The translations under genes were made by a program, and so were the position numbers. 64,000 bases of DNA from positions 524,503-588,502 of the forward strand of contig NZ_JBBUTK010000003.1 of the NCBI RefSeq assembly GCF_039592695.1, given 5' to 3'. The notes under the pieces are model-generated. The model was not told where the DNA came from and made no database searches. It saw nothing but the letters and a program-made list of their open reading frames with translations. Source of the DNA: Flagellimonas_A sp039592695 (GTDB lineage Bacteria > Bacteroidota > Bacteroidia > Flavobacteriales > Flavobacteriaceae). How positions within the stretch are numbered: the first letter of the stretch is position 1; each line of letters starts with the position of its first letter. Positions 15,867 to 24,648 of the stretch are shown here, piece after piece.

Positions 15867-16538
15867 TCATTTTTTGCCCGCAACCACAACGACCAACTCC
15901 CCTTTCGGGGGATGTGCCTCAAAATGCTCCAAAACCTCCTTTACAGTGCCCCGAATGGTTTCTTCATACAATTTTGTCAGCTCACGGGAAACCGACACGG
16001 GCCGATCCGCGCCAAAATAGTCTACAAACTGGGTCAGGGTTTTGACCAACTTATGCGGACTTTCATAAAAGACCATCGTTCGGGTCTCTTCGGCCAATTG
16101 TTGCAATCGGGTCTGGCGGCCTTTTTTTATGGGGAGGAATCCCTCAAAAACAAATCGGTCGTTGGGTAAACCGCTGTTCACCAATGCCGGTACAAAAGCA
16201 GTCGCACCTGGTAAACATTCGACCTCAACCCCATTTTCGATACACGCTCGTGTCAATAAAAATCCGGGGTCTGAGATGGCCGGGGTGCCCGCATCGGATA
16301 TCAATGCCATGGTCTCCCCGGATTTCATGCGTTTTACCAGGGCATCCACGGTTTTATGCTCGTTGTGCATGTGGTGGCTTTGCAGCGATGTTTCGATGTC
16401 AAAATGCTTCAAAAGCTTCCCGCTGGTACGGGTGTCTTCAGCAAGAACTACATCCACTTCCTTTAAGATAGAAATTGCTCGAAGCGTGATATCCTCCAAA
16501 TTGCCGATAGGTGTCGGAACCAGATATAATTTTCCCAT
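15867..16538 (-). CDS. rsmI: 16S rRNA (cytidine-1402-2'-O)-methyltransferase
   Basis: A 223-residue tetrapyrrole-methylase-fold enzyme. Diagnostic blocks are LVPTPIGNLEDITLRA at the N-terminus, AEDTRTSGKLLKHF, and ISDAGTPAISDPGFLL. It 2'-O-methylates C1402 in the decoding centre of 16S rRNA using S-adenosylmethionine. It is slightly short of some homologues, as is normal for Bacteroidota RsmI. A DoxX-like gene lies 9 bp upstream on the same strand. Confidence 0.95.
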   Translation of the reverse strand: MGKLYLVPTPIGNLEDITLRAISILKEVDVVLAEDTRTSGKLLKHFDIETSLQSHHMHNEHKTVDALVKRMKSGETMALISDAGTPAISDPGFLLTRACIENGVEVECLPGATAFVPALVNSGLPNDRFVFEGFLPIKKGRQTRLQQLAEETRTMVFYESPHKLVKTLTQFVDYFGADRPVSVSRELTKLYEETIRGTVKEVLEHFEAHPPKGELVVVVAGKK

Positions 16539-16547
16539 AGACCCAAA

Positions 16548-16901
16548 TTACGGCCTTACCGTTTTTCCTGTAAAATAGGAAATCAAAACACAAATAAAGG
16601 CAATGGACGAAAAGAGCACACCGTTTCCATCCGTGATATAATGGGCGAAAAAAGCAAGTATGGTATTGAAAAAAAAGCCTGCATAGGCCCATTCTTTGAG
16701 CCCTTTTGAGAAATTGCCCCAGATTGCTATCAACCCCAGAATCTTTGCGATTGCCATTGGATAAATCAAATACGTTGGGTAGCCAAAGTGCTCAAAGGCC
16801 CCTTTGATGGATTCGTGATTAAAAAAATAGTTGTAAACGGAAAATAGCATGATGAACGTCAACACCGCAGTAGACGCCCAGAAAAGAACTTTCTTTAGCA
16901 T
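16548..16901 (-). CDS. DoxX-like family membrane protein
   Basis: A 117-residue protein with four hydrophobic segments: VLFWASTAVLTFIMLFSVYN, the segment with YPMAIAKILGLIAIWG, WAYAGFFFNTILAFFAHYI and LFSSIAFICVLISYFTG. The GxPTYLIYPMAIAKILGLIA pattern is the DoxX-like_2 type. Cellular role unknown; relatives accompany thiol or quinone-linked enzymes, which nothing here confirms. Likely co-transcribed with rsmI. Confidence 0.78.
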   Translation of the reverse strand: MLKKVLFWASTAVLTFIMLFSVYNYFFNHESIKGAFEHFGYPTYLIYPMAIAKILGLIAIWGNFSKGLKEWAYAGFFFNTILAFFAHYITDGNGVLFSSIAFICVLISYFTGKTVRP

Positions 16902-16947
16902 AAGGATTGGATTGGATTGATTACATCATCCAATTTAACCAAAAAAA

Positions 16948-17628
16948 TTAAGCAAATTTTCGTTGTATCAATGACTTAAATCTTGCTTCGTATTCCTCTT
17001 TGCCTTCCCAATTGTTATACTCGGGCTTTACCATGTTATCGATAAAGGCCAAAGAGCGTTCTTCAGAATCTATAGTATTGAGCTGTGAAAGTACCCGTTG
17101 ATAATCATCGGTATTGTTGTTGAACAAATGCTTCACAAAGGCAAGACGGTCATTGAGGCCAATCTGTATCTTGTTGACATTCAGTTTATCGTTCAGTGAT
17201 TTTTTGGGTGCCTGATCGATGTCGACTGGCCGTGGACTGACAATTTCTTTATCACTCTTCATATTCTCAGGCTTTGCGATAAAGTCTGAAAAAATATGTT
17301 CCACCGCTTCGCTGGGCATTTCAGATACCATGTCTTTGATCGTCTGCATGCCCGGTGTGATAATGTCCTCTTCATGTGGATTGCTCTCGGGTACCGAGGT
17401 GTTGCCACTGAGTACGGCAGTGGCCATTTTCTCAAAACGCGATGCCAGTACATTTTTAGAGACATCGACTTCTATATCGTTCAACTTTTCATCGATGAAT
17501 TTGAGCACCGCAAGTTTTTCATACAGCTCTTTGGCTCGTTCATACAGCTCGGTCAACTCTTTGTCTTCTCTTGAGGTAATAATGTCCGTTGAGAGCTTGA
17601 CCAATTCTTCTCGTATCTTGCGCTTCAT
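16948..17628 (-). CDS. Conserved flavobacterial protein of unknown function
   Basis: A 226-residue soluble, acidic and largely helical protein. The N-terminal 60 residues are a likely coiled coil (LTELYERAKELYEKLAVLKFIDEKLNDIE). A proline-rich linker (about 77–150) follows. The C-terminal block LNVNKIQIGLNDRLAFVKHLFNNNTDDYQRVLSQLNT then has the look of a conserved helical domain. I recall this C-terminal block as common beside tdk in flavobacteria, but no function is known to me. Divergent from tdk. Confidence 0.75.
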   Translation of the reverse strand: MKRKIREELVKLSTDIITSREDKELTELYERAKELYEKLAVLKFIDEKLNDIEVDVSKNVLASRFEKMATAVLSGNTSVPESNPHEEDIITPGMQTIKDMVSEMPSEAVEHIFSDFIAKPENMKSDKEIVSPRPVDIDQAPKKSLNDKLNVNKIQIGLNDRLAFVKHLFNNNTDDYQRVLSQLNTIDSEERSLAFIDNMVKPEYNNWEGKEEYEARFKSLIQRKFA

Positions 17629-17692
17629 GCTTTCTGTAATTTATATAAATGTACCACCAAAATCCATGCCCTTTATTGAACAAAAGGTTAAA

Positions 17693-17718
17693 TTTTGTGG
17701 GCAGACCAAAGGTATAAT
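17693..17718 (+). promoter_or_regulatory. Candidate Bacteroidota-type promoter of tdk
   Basis: TTTTG near 17695 is followed, after a spacer of about 17 bp, by TAATTTTC near 17715, a one-mismatch TAnnTTTG box. Between this and the ATG at 17786 lies an 8-bp inverted repeat AAACGAAA (17749–17756) / TTTCGTTT (17767–17774), which may form a leader hairpin. Confidence 0.4.
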
Positions 17719-17785
17719 TTTCACTACTTTTATACTTCTTTTATTTAAAAACGAAAAACGAAGCACTTTCGTTTAAAATTTTAGC

Positions 17786-18430
17786 ATGTTTCTCGAAAAT
17801 ACGGTCAATCATAAAGAACAATTTGGGTGGATAGAGGTTATCTGCGGATCTATGTTTTCAGGTAAGACCGAAGAGCTTATCCGTCGCTTGAAACGTGCCC
17901 AGTTCGCCAAGCAAAAGGTCGAGATTTTCAAGCCCATCGTTGATACCCGCTATAATGAAGAGATGGTGGTCTCGCACGATGCCAATGAAATACGGTCGAC
18001 CCCCGTGCCCGCTGCTGCCAACATTCGCATACTGGCCGATGACTGTGATGTTGTAGGCATTGATGAGGGGCAGTTCTTTGACGATGAGATTGTCGCCGTT
18101 TGCAATGACTTGGCCAATCGGGGAGTGCGCGTGGTCGTAGCTGGATTGGACATGGACTTTAAGGGGAATCCTTTCGGGCCTATGCCCGCTCTTATGGCCA
18201 CTGCTGAATACGTTACCAAAGTACATGCGGTATGTACCCGAACAGGAAACCTGGCCAACTATAGTTTTCGAAAATCGAATGATGACAAACTAGTGCTTTT
18301 GGGGGAAACGGAAGAATATGAACCATTGAGCCGGGCTGCTTTCTACAAGGCCATGCTCAAGGAAAAAATCAGCCAAATGAACGTAGATGCCGAAGAGGTC
18401 GTTCCAAAAAAGAAAGCCTCCAATGGGTAA
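17786..18430 (+). CDS. tdk: Thymidine kinase
   Basis: A 214-residue type II thymidine kinase of the dTMP salvage pathway. Walker A is GSMFSGKTEELIRR, the Walker-B-like segment is VVGIDEGQFFDDEI, and the lasso region ends GNLANYSFRK. Only one of the usual zinc-ligand cysteines is visible in the lasso (HAVCTRTGN), as in several Bacteroidota homologues. Its last 8 bp overlap the start of alr, so the two are translationally coupled. Confidence 0.94.
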   Translation: MFLENTVNHKEQFGWIEVICGSMFSGKTEELIRRLKRAQFAKQKVEIFKPIVDTRYNEEMVVSHDANEIRSTPVPAAANIRILADDCDVVGIDEGQFFDDEIVAVCNDLANRGVRVVVAGLDMDFKGNPFGPMPALMATAEYVTKVHAVCTRTGNLANYSFRKSNDDKLVLLGETEEYEPLSRAAFYKAMLKEKISQMNVDAEEVVPKKKASNG

Positions 18431-19529
18431 CATCGGTGAAACTACGCTAGAAATTGACCTTTCGGCATTAGCGCACAATTTCAATTATCTCAAAGCAAAA
18501 TTAAACCCCAACACCAAATTTTTGGCCGTGGTCAAGGCCTTTGCATACGGTAACGATATGGTAACCATTGCAAAAAAACTGGAGAAGCTCAAGGTGGATT
18601 ATTTGGCTGTGGCCTATGCCAAAGAAGGAGTGTTGCTTCGAGATGCTGGTATACGGTTACCCATCTTGGTGTTGCATCCCCAAACAATCAATTTTAGTGA
18701 ATTGATTGACCGTTGCCTTGAACCGAGCCTTTATTCCCCAAGAATACTTCGAGAATTTTTAAAAAAAACCTCACAAAAAGGCCAAAAAGATTATCCAGTA
18801 CATATCAAGTTCAACACAGGCTTGAACCGTCTCGGTTTTTGGGAAAGTGATGTGGATTTCATTCAGGACACTTTGGAAGGAAGGGATGAAATCAAGATTG
18901 TATCGCTCTTTTCCCATCTTGCAGCATCTGAAGACAGGGACGAAGAAAAGTTCAGTTTGCGACAAATAGCATCCTTCCAAAAAATAAATACATCCCTGGC
19001 AAAGAGATTGGGGTACCAACCCATGCGGCACATGCTCAACACCTCGGGCATCGTCAATTATCCGGAAGCACAATTTGATATGGTGCGAAGCGGTATTGGG
19101 TTGTATGGCTATGGCAACCAACCTGAAATCGATAATGAACTGAAGCCCGTTGCCACCCTAAAAACCATCATATCACAATTGCACAAAATTGAGCCCCATG
19201 AATCGGTCGGTTATAACCGGGCGTATACGTCTGATGGGTATCGCACAACGGCTACGCTTCCCATTGGCCATGCGGATGGTATCGGTAGGCAATACGGTAA
19301 TGGTAAAACTCATGTCTCTATACATAGGCAAAAAGCCCCAATCATAGGGAATGTCTGTATGGATATGGTCATGGTCGATGTCACCGACATCGATTGCAAA
19401 GAAGGTGACGAAGTTGTCATTTTTGGTGATGGAAACTCCGCTGAAGACTTCGCAAAATCAGCAAATACCCTCTCCTATGAACTATTGACGGCTATTTCTC
19501 AACGAGTTACAAGAAAAATCAAGGAATGA
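18423..19529 (+). CDS. alr: Alanine racemase
   Basis: A 368-residue fold-type III PLP enzyme converting L-alanine to D-alanine for peptidoglycan. The start ATG 18423 (MGNIGETTLEIDLSALAHNF) overlaps tdk by 8 bp. The PLP lysine is in VVKAFAYGNDM, where the usual VKANAYG reads VKAFAYG. The catalytic tyrosine of the second subunit is in VGYNRAYTSDG. The C-terminal beta domain ends LLTAISQRVTRK. It sits in a wall/osmotic cluster with mscL and asd. Confidence 0.94.
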   Translation: MGNIGETTLEIDLSALAHNFNYLKAKLNPNTKFLAVVKAFAYGNDMVTIAKKLEKLKVDYLAVAYAKEGVLLRDAGIRLPILVLHPQTINFSELIDRCLEPSLYSPRILREFLKKTSQKGQKDYPVHIKFNTGLNRLGFWESDVDFIQDTLEGRDEIKIVSLFSHLAASEDRDEEKFSLRQIASFQKINTSLAKRLGYQPMRHMLNTSGIVNYPEAQFDMVRSGIGLYGYGNQPEIDNELKPVATLKTIISQLHKIEPHESVGYNRAYTSDGYRTTATLPIGHADGIGRQYGNGKTHVSIHRQKAPIIGNVCMDMVMVDVTDIDCKEGDEVVIFGDGNSAEDFAKSANTLSYELLTAISQRVTRKIKE

Positions 19530-19595
19530 ATTTTCATTTCTCTTTCTTTTTTTGATTACCTTATCCCCGTATTAACCATAAAAACTATAATTCAA

Positions 19596-19991
19596 ATGCT
19601 TAAAGAGTTTAAGGAATTTGCCATGAAAGGCAACCTCGTTGACATCGCCGTAGGTTTTGTCATGGGTGCCGCGTTCAATAGGGTGGTCACTTCTTTTACC
19701 GGAGGTATTGTATCGCCATTGATCGGTCTATTATTTGATGCCGACTTCAAAGACTTAAAGTATGTTATTAAAGAGGGAACAATGAACGATGCCGGCGAAA
19801 TGGTAGGTGAAGTTGCGGTAATGTACGGTGATTTCATCACTTCGGTTATTGATTTCATCATTGTGGCTTTTGTGATGTTCATGATTGTAAAGGGTGTCAA
19901 CAGGATGAAGAAACCCGAAGAGCCCGCACCAGACCCAGGGCCATCAGAAATTGATTTATTGAAGGAAATCAGGGATAACCTGAAAAAATAA
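19596..19991 (+). CDS. mscL: Large-conductance mechanosensitive channel
   Basis: A 131-residue protein with two transmembrane helices. The TM1 signature GNLVDIAVGFVMGAAFNRVVTS and the TM2 region FITSVIDFIIVAFVMFMIVK are clear. The C-terminal helix EIDLLKEIRDNLKK is the pentameric bundle. It opens under membrane tension to release solutes during hypo-osmotic shock. A strong terminator follows at 20044. Confidence 0.95.
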   Translation: MLKEFKEFAMKGNLVDIAVGFVMGAAFNRVVTSFTGGIVSPLIGLLFDADFKDLKYVIKEGTMNDAGEMVGEVAVMYGDFITSVIDFIIVAFVMFMIVKGVNRMKKPEEPAPDPGPSEIDLLKEIRDNLKK

Positions 19992-20043
19992 CCGTAGCTC
20001 CTGAAATTTCAGGATTTCCGCTACACCATTTTTAATCTAAAAG

Positions 20044-20085
20044 CCGTCAATCTGTTTCGCTAACAGATTGACGGTTGTTTTATTT
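20044..20085 (+). terminator. Rho-independent terminator after mscL
   Basis: Stem CCGTCAATCTGTT (20044–20056) pairs perfectly with AACAGATTGACGG (20062–20074) around a short TCGC-containing loop, followed by the T-rich tract TTGTTTTATTT. A second palindrome TCCTGAAATTTCAGGA lies just upstream at 19999–20014. Confidence 0.85.
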
Positions 20086-20125
20086 ATAACAAATTGTTGT
20101 TTTTTGCCATTTCTGTCAAAAAGAC

Positions 20126-20155
20126 TTGTTTTAAAGACAAGCTGAAGTACCTTTG
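20126..20155 (+). promoter_or_regulatory. Bacteroidota-type promoter of asd
   Basis: TTG at 20126–20128 and a perfect TAnnTTTG box, TACCTTTG at 20148–20155, are separated by 19 bp. The box ends 18 bp before the asd ATG. The spacing and sequence match the -33/-7 consensus of the phylum's primary sigma factor. Confidence 0.6.
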
Positions 20156-20173
20156 CTGTTCAATTAAAACGAT

Positions 20174-21163
20174 ATGAAAGTAGCAGTTGTCGGTGCTACC
20201 GGGATGGTAGGCGAGGTGATGTTAAAAGTATTGGCAGAGCGTAATTTTCCGATTACGGAATTGCTCTTGGTCGCTTCAGAGCGTTCCGTTGGAAAAAAAC
20301 TGTTGTTTAAGAAAAAGGAGCATTTCGTTGTTGGCTTGGCCGATGCGGTCATCGCACGACCAGACATTGCCATATTCTCGGCAGGGGGAAGCACTTCACT
20401 GGAGTGGGCCCCGAAATTCGCAGAAGTGGGCACCACCGTGATTGACAATTCTTCTGCATGGCGTATGGACGCCGATACAAAACTCGTGGTGCCTGAAATC
20501 AATGCCCACCTCTTGACCAAGAATGATAAAATCATTGCCAACCCCAACTGCTCTACCATTCAAATGGTGATGGCCTTGAATCCTTTGCACAAAAAATATC
20601 AAATGAAGCGGGTGGTGGTCTCTACCTATCAATCCGTTTCGGGTACGGGTGTAAAAGCCGTTCAGCAACTCGAAAATGAAATGGCAGGAGTACAGGGCGA
20701 AATGGCCTATCCGTACCCCATCAACCGAAATGCATTGCCCCATTGCGATGTGTTTTTAGAAAACGGCTACACCAAAGAAGAAATGAAACTCGCGCGTGAG
20801 CCCCAAAAAATATTGGACGACCGTACCTTTTCGGTATCTGCTACCGCAGTGCGCATTCCCACCGCTGGGGGTCACTCAGAATCTGTCAATGTGGAATTTC
20901 ATAATGATTTTGAGCTATCTGAGATTCGAAAACTGCTCTCCGAAACTCCCGGTATCGTGGTACAGGACAATCCCGATACCAACACCTACCCCATGCCCAT
21001 TTATGCCCATGACAAAGATGAGGTCTTTGTGGGGCGCATTCGCCGTGATGAAACGCAACGTAACACGTTGAACATGTGGATTGTCTCTGACAACCTCCGC
21101 AAGGGTGCCGCCACCAATGCGGTGCAGATTGCGGAGTATTTGGTGGAGAAAAACTTAGTTTAA
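20174..21163 (+). CDS. asd: Aspartate-semialdehyde dehydrogenase
   Basis: A 329-residue enzyme reducing L-aspartyl-4-phosphate to the semialdehyde with NADPH, the branch point to lysine/diaminopimelate, threonine and methionine. The NADP-binding loop is VVGATGMVGEVMLKVL, the catalytic Cys is in NPNCSTIQMV and the acid-base His is in TAGGHSESVNVEF. It has its own promoter and follows the mscL terminator. Confidence 0.95.
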   Translation: MKVAVVGATGMVGEVMLKVLAERNFPITELLLVASERSVGKKLLFKKKEHFVVGLADAVIARPDIAIFSAGGSTSLEWAPKFAEVGTTVIDNSSAWRMDADTKLVVPEINAHLLTKNDKIIANPNCSTIQMVMALNPLHKKYQMKRVVVSTYQSVSGTGVKAVQQLENEMAGVQGEMAYPYPINRNALPHCDVFLENGYTKEEMKLAREPQKILDDRTFSVSATAVRIPTAGGHSESVNVEFHNDFELSEIRKLLSETPGIVVQDNPDTNTYPMPIYAHDKDEVFVGRIRRDETQRNTLNMWIVSDNLRKGAATNAVQIAEYLVEKNLV

Positions 21164-21412
21164 ATTAAATGAAGCTCCTCCACTCAGATGAGTGGAGGTG
21201 GATGCTGAAGTGTCATGCTGAGCGCAGTCGAAGCATCGGCGTCAGCAGACGGAGGGGTCTGAAGCAACCCCTGACACCCCTGTCCGCATATCGCGGACTG
21301 TCCCCTCAAGGGGACAATTTATATTTAGCGTTAAAAAACGTTAAGACTTGTCCTTCTTGGCTGGCATCCAACGCAATTGCGTTATTTTTAGCGCAACTAA
21401 TTCCTATCGAAA
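21164..21412. repeat. Repeat-rich intergenic spacer
   Basis: No gene is seen. It holds a 10-bp-stem perfect hairpin (CCTCCACTCA at 21177–21186 with TGAGTGGAGG at 21189–21198), then a segment beginning TGTCATGCTGAGCGCAGTCG at about 21212. I remember that segment as a dispersed non-coding repeat in Bacteroidota. Copy 1 of the GTCCCCTCAAGGGGAC palindrome family follows (21274–21315). Confidence 0.6.
21274..21315 (+). repeat. Palindromic repeat family, copy 1
   Basis: ACACCCCTG is followed by the hairpin GTCCGC-ATATC-GCGGAC, then the 16-bp palindrome GTCCCCTCAAGGGGAC at 21300–21315. The same two-hairpin layout recurs at 25050–25100 and, inverted, at 57220–57268, with the first hairpin's sequence differing but its pairing kept. 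Confidence 0.8.
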
Positions 21413-23566
21413 ATGAGACAACTTTCCATCCTAATGGCAGTGCTTATCTTTGCGGCCTGCAAAACTGAAAAAGAACGAGAACCTATTGTGGTGAACTATC
21501 CTGAAACCAAAACTGTCGATACCGTTGACACCTATTTTGAAGCCGAAGTGCCCGATCCGTATCGCTGGCTTGAAGATGATCGTAGCCAAGAGACCGGAGC
21601 ATGGGTAACCCAACAGAATAAGGTCACTTTTGGGTATTTAGACAGTATTCCCTTTCGGGACGATATAAAAAATCGTCTCGAAAAAATATGGAATTACGAA
21701 AAACTGAGCGCTCCGTTCAAAGAGGGCGATTATACGTATTTCTATAAAAATGATGGCCTGCAAGACCAATACGTGGTCTACAGGAAAAAAGGAGACAATG
21801 ATGCAGAAGTGTTTTTAGACCCCAACACCTTTTCTGAAGACGGCACCACATCACTTGCCGGACTCAGTTTTACCAAAGACGGTACTTTGGCGGCCTACTC
21901 CATTTCTGAAGGCGGGAGTGATTGGCGAAAGGTCATTACCTTAAATTCTGAAACCAAAGAAATTGTTGAAGACACTTTGGTTGAAGTGAAGTTCAGTGGC
22001 ATCTCGTGGAAGGGCAACGACGGTTTTTTCTACTCCAGTTACGATAAACCAAAGGGCAGTGAACTGTCTGCAAAGACCGATCAACACAAATTGTATTACC
22101 ACAAACTGGGCACCCCACAATCAGAGGACAAGGTTATTTATGGCGGTGTGCCTGAAGAAAAACACCGCTATATTGGTGGTAGCGTCTCAGACGACGGGCG
22201 ATATTTGTACATCAGCGCAGCAACATCGACCTATGGCCGAAAACTGTTCTTGAAAGATTTGACGAAAGAAAACAGTCCGTTGGTGACCATTCTTGACATG
22301 GCGGATTCTAACACCTATGTCATCGATAACGAAGGTTCAAAATTATTCTTGGTCACCGACAGAAATGCCCCGAACAAAAAGATAGTGGTCACTGATGCAT
22401 CAAATCCCACTCCTGACAATTGGAAAGACCTTATCCCTGAAACCGAAAACGTATTGACAGCGGGTACCGGTGGCGGCTATTTCTTTGCGGAATATATGGT
22501 CGATGCCATCTCTAAAGTATTGCAATACGATTATGAAGGCAACTTGGTCAGAGAGGTCGAATTGCCTGGTGTGGGCAGTGCCAACGGATTTGGGGGCAAA
22601 AAAGAGGATACCGAGTTTTACTTTTATTTCACCAATTACAAAACCCCGGGCTCATCATACAAATACAATGTTGAAACTGGCGAGTATGAGCTGTATTGGA
22701 AGCCAGAAATCGATTTTAATCCCGAAGATTATGAATCGAACCAAGTATTCTACGAATCAAAAGATGGTACTAAAGTACCCATGATCATCACCCATAAAAA
22801 GGGAATTGAGCTCAACGGAAAGAACCCGACCATTTTATATGGCTATGGCGGATTCAACATCAGCCTGACCCCCAGATTCAGTATTGTCAATGCGGTTTGG
22901 ATGGAACAGGGCGGTGTGTATGCCGTGCCCAATCTTCGCGGTGGTGGTGAATACGGAAAAGAATGGCATATCGCAGGTACAAAAACACAAAAGCAAAATG
23001 TGTTTGATGATTTTATCGCTGCCGCGGAATATCTTATCGACAACAACTACACCTCAAAAGAATATTTGGCGATACGCGGTGGTTCAAACGGCGGGCTTCT
23101 GGTCGGTGCGACAATGACACAACGCCCTGATTTGATGCAAGTGGCGTTGCCCGCTGTCGGTGTTTTGGATATGCTTCGCTACCATACCTTTACCGCTGGT
23201 GCAGGCTGGGCCTATGATTATGGCACCTCTGAAGAAAGTCAAGAAATGTTTGAATACCTCAAAGGATACTCGCCCCTGCACAACATCAAAGAAGGTGTTG
23301 CATATCCGGCGACCTTGATTACAACGGCTGACCATGACGATCGCGTAGTGCCTGCCCATAGCTTTAAGTTTGCTGCCGAATTGCAGTCAAAACAAATGGG
23401 TGACAATCCCACCTTGATTCGCATTGAGACCAATGCCGGTCATGGTGCGGGTACGCCTGTGAGCAAGACCATCGAGCAATATGCCGACATCTTTGGTTTC
23501 ACGCTGTTCAACATGGGGTATGATGAACTGCCCAATCAAGCGGTGCTTAAAGAGTTCAAAGGATAA
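21413..23566 (+). CDS. Prolyl oligopeptidase family serine peptidase, lipoprotein
   Basis: A 717-residue S9A-type peptidase that cleaves short peptides after proline. A lipobox (LIFAAC, Cys at about 16) predicts envelope anchoring. The N-terminal beta-propeller domain begins near VPDPYRWLEDDRSQETGAW, a signature of the family. The catalytic Ser lies in IRGGSNGGLLVGA, Asp in TADHDDRVVPAHS and His in ETNAGHGAGTP. It is full length for the family. Confidence 0.92.
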   Translation: MRQLSILMAVLIFAACKTEKEREPIVVNYPETKTVDTVDTYFEAEVPDPYRWLEDDRSQETGAWVTQQNKVTFGYLDSIPFRDDIKNRLEKIWNYEKLSAPFKEGDYTYFYKNDGLQDQYVVYRKKGDNDAEVFLDPNTFSEDGTTSLAGLSFTKDGTLAAYSISEGGSDWRKVITLNSETKEIVEDTLVEVKFSGISWKGNDGFFYSSYDKPKGSELSAKTDQHKLYYHKLGTPQSEDKVIYGGVPEEKHRYIGGSVSDDGRYLYISAATSTYGRKLFLKDLTKENSPLVTILDMADSNTYVIDNEGSKLFLVTDRNAPNKKIVVTDASNPTPDNWKDLIPETENVLTAGTGGGYFFAEYMVDAISKVLQYDYEGNLVREVELPGVGSANGFGGKKEDTEFYFYFTNYKTPGSSYKYNVETGEYELYWKPEIDFNPEDYESNQVFYESKDGTKVPMIITHKKGIELNGKNPTILYGYGGFNISLTPRFSIVNAVWMEQGGVYAVPNLRGGGEYGKEWHIAGTKTQKQNVFDDFIAAAEYLIDNNYTSKEYLAIRGGSNGGLLVGATMTQRPDLMQVALPAVGVLDMLRYHTFTAGAGWAYDYGTSEESQEMFEYLKGYSPLHNIKEGVAYPATLITTADHDDRVVPAHSFKFAAELQSKQMGDNPTLIRIETNAGHGAGTPVSKTIEQYADIFGFTLFNMGYDELPNQAVLKEFKG

Positions 23567-23590
23567 GGCAACAACAGAATAAATCGTGCT

Positions 23591-23627
23591 AAAAATCCGT
23601 TTCAATAGAAGCGGATTTTTTCTTTTT
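23591..23627 (+). terminator. Rho-independent terminator after the S9 peptidase
   Basis: Stem AAAAATCCG (23591–23599) pairs with CGGATTTTT (23612–23620), followed by TCTTTTTT. The next gene's ATG at 23632 lies directly after the T-tract. Confidence 0.8.
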
Positions 23628-23631
23628 TGCT

Positions 23632-24621
23632 ATGCTGACCGTCGAGAACATTACTTTTTCATATCAAAAGCATCCCGTTTTGGAAGATGTATCCTTTGAT
23701 CACCTTGAAGGAAAACACTTGGCCATTATGGGTGAAAGTGGTTCTGGCAAAAGTACCTTGCTCAAGGCCATATACGGATTGTTGCATTTGGATGAAGGGG
23801 CCATTTTATGGAACGGAGATGAAGTCCTCGGGCCAAACTTCAACTTGGTGCCCGGGGAAAAGACCATGAAGTATGTATCACAGGATTTTGATCTGATGCC
23901 TTTCACCAATGTAAGCGAAAACGTGGGGGAACATCTTTCCGTTTTTGACAGGGAACACCACCATGACCGCATACAAGAACTTTTGGATATTGTAGGCTTG
24001 CAAGATTTTGCCAATACCAAGGTCAAGAGCCTTAGCGGTGGCCAACAACAGCGTGTGGCATTGGCGCGGGCACTGGCCCAAGAACCTGAACTATTGTTGC
24101 TTGATGAGCCTTTTAGCAGTATCGACCAATTTAAAAAGAATGAATTGCGGCATCGCCTGTTTCCGTACCTCAAGGCCAAAGGTGTTACCGTAATTACAGC
24201 GACCCACGACCCTGAGGACGTGCTTCCGTTTTCTGATGATATCATTGTGCTGCGCAATGGCCAAAAAATTGCTTTTGGCAATACAACGGTCCTCTATAAA
24301 AATCCGAGAGAAAAATACATTGCAACGTTGTTTGGTCAGGTCAATGCGCTTCCTATCGGACTTCTAAAGGAGTATGCCAAACAAGACCAGACCATTTTGG
24401 TATATCCCCACGAATTTGAGATTTCTGCCAGTTCAGGGGTCGAGGTCACCGTAAAAAAGAGTTTTTTCAGGGGAAGCCACTATCTTACGGAAGGACTTGC
24501 TGAAAACGGGCAGACCGTCCTCTTTCAAAGCAAAAAAAGGATTGATTCCGATATTTTGGTGTATCTGAACATTCCTTTGGAGTTGGTCAATTTGCGACTG
24601 TCAAATCTCGCCCGGTCATAA
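23632..24621 (+). CDS. ABC transporter ATP-binding protein
   Basis: A 329-residue ATPase. Walker A is MGESGSGKSTLLKA, the signature is SLSGGQQQRVALARAL, Walker B is LLLLDEPFSSID and the switch His is in TATHDPEDV. The last 90 or so residues form an extra beta-rich domain like the TOBE region of FbpC/PotA-type importer ATPases. No permease or binding protein is adjacent, so its partners must lie elsewhere or it serves a non-transport role. Confidence 0.87.
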   Translation: MLTVENITFSYQKHPVLEDVSFDHLEGKHLAIMGESGSGKSTLLKAIYGLLHLDEGAILWNGDEVLGPNFNLVPGEKTMKYVSQDFDLMPFTNVSENVGEHLSVFDREHHHDRIQELLDIVGLQDFANTKVKSLSGGQQQRVALARALAQEPELLLLDEPFSSIDQFKKNELRHRLFPYLKAKGVTVITATHDPEDVLPFSDDIIVLRNGQKIAFGNTTVLYKNPREKYIATLFGQVNALPIGLLKEYAKQDQTILVYPHEFEISASSGVEVTVKKSFFRGSHYLTEGLAENGQTVLFQSKKRIDSDILVYLNIPLELVNLRLSNLARS

Positions 24622-24648
24622 AGCGTACCTTCGTGAAAAATCACTTTT

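Noticed and set aside
21169..21468. 99-codon frame between asd and the S9 peptidase
   Set aside because: Lies across a hairpin and dispersed repeats and into the peptidase start; no protein features.
23632..24621. Complete ABC importer operon
   Set aside because: Only the ATPase is present; neighbours are a peptidase and a ribosome-rescue factor.
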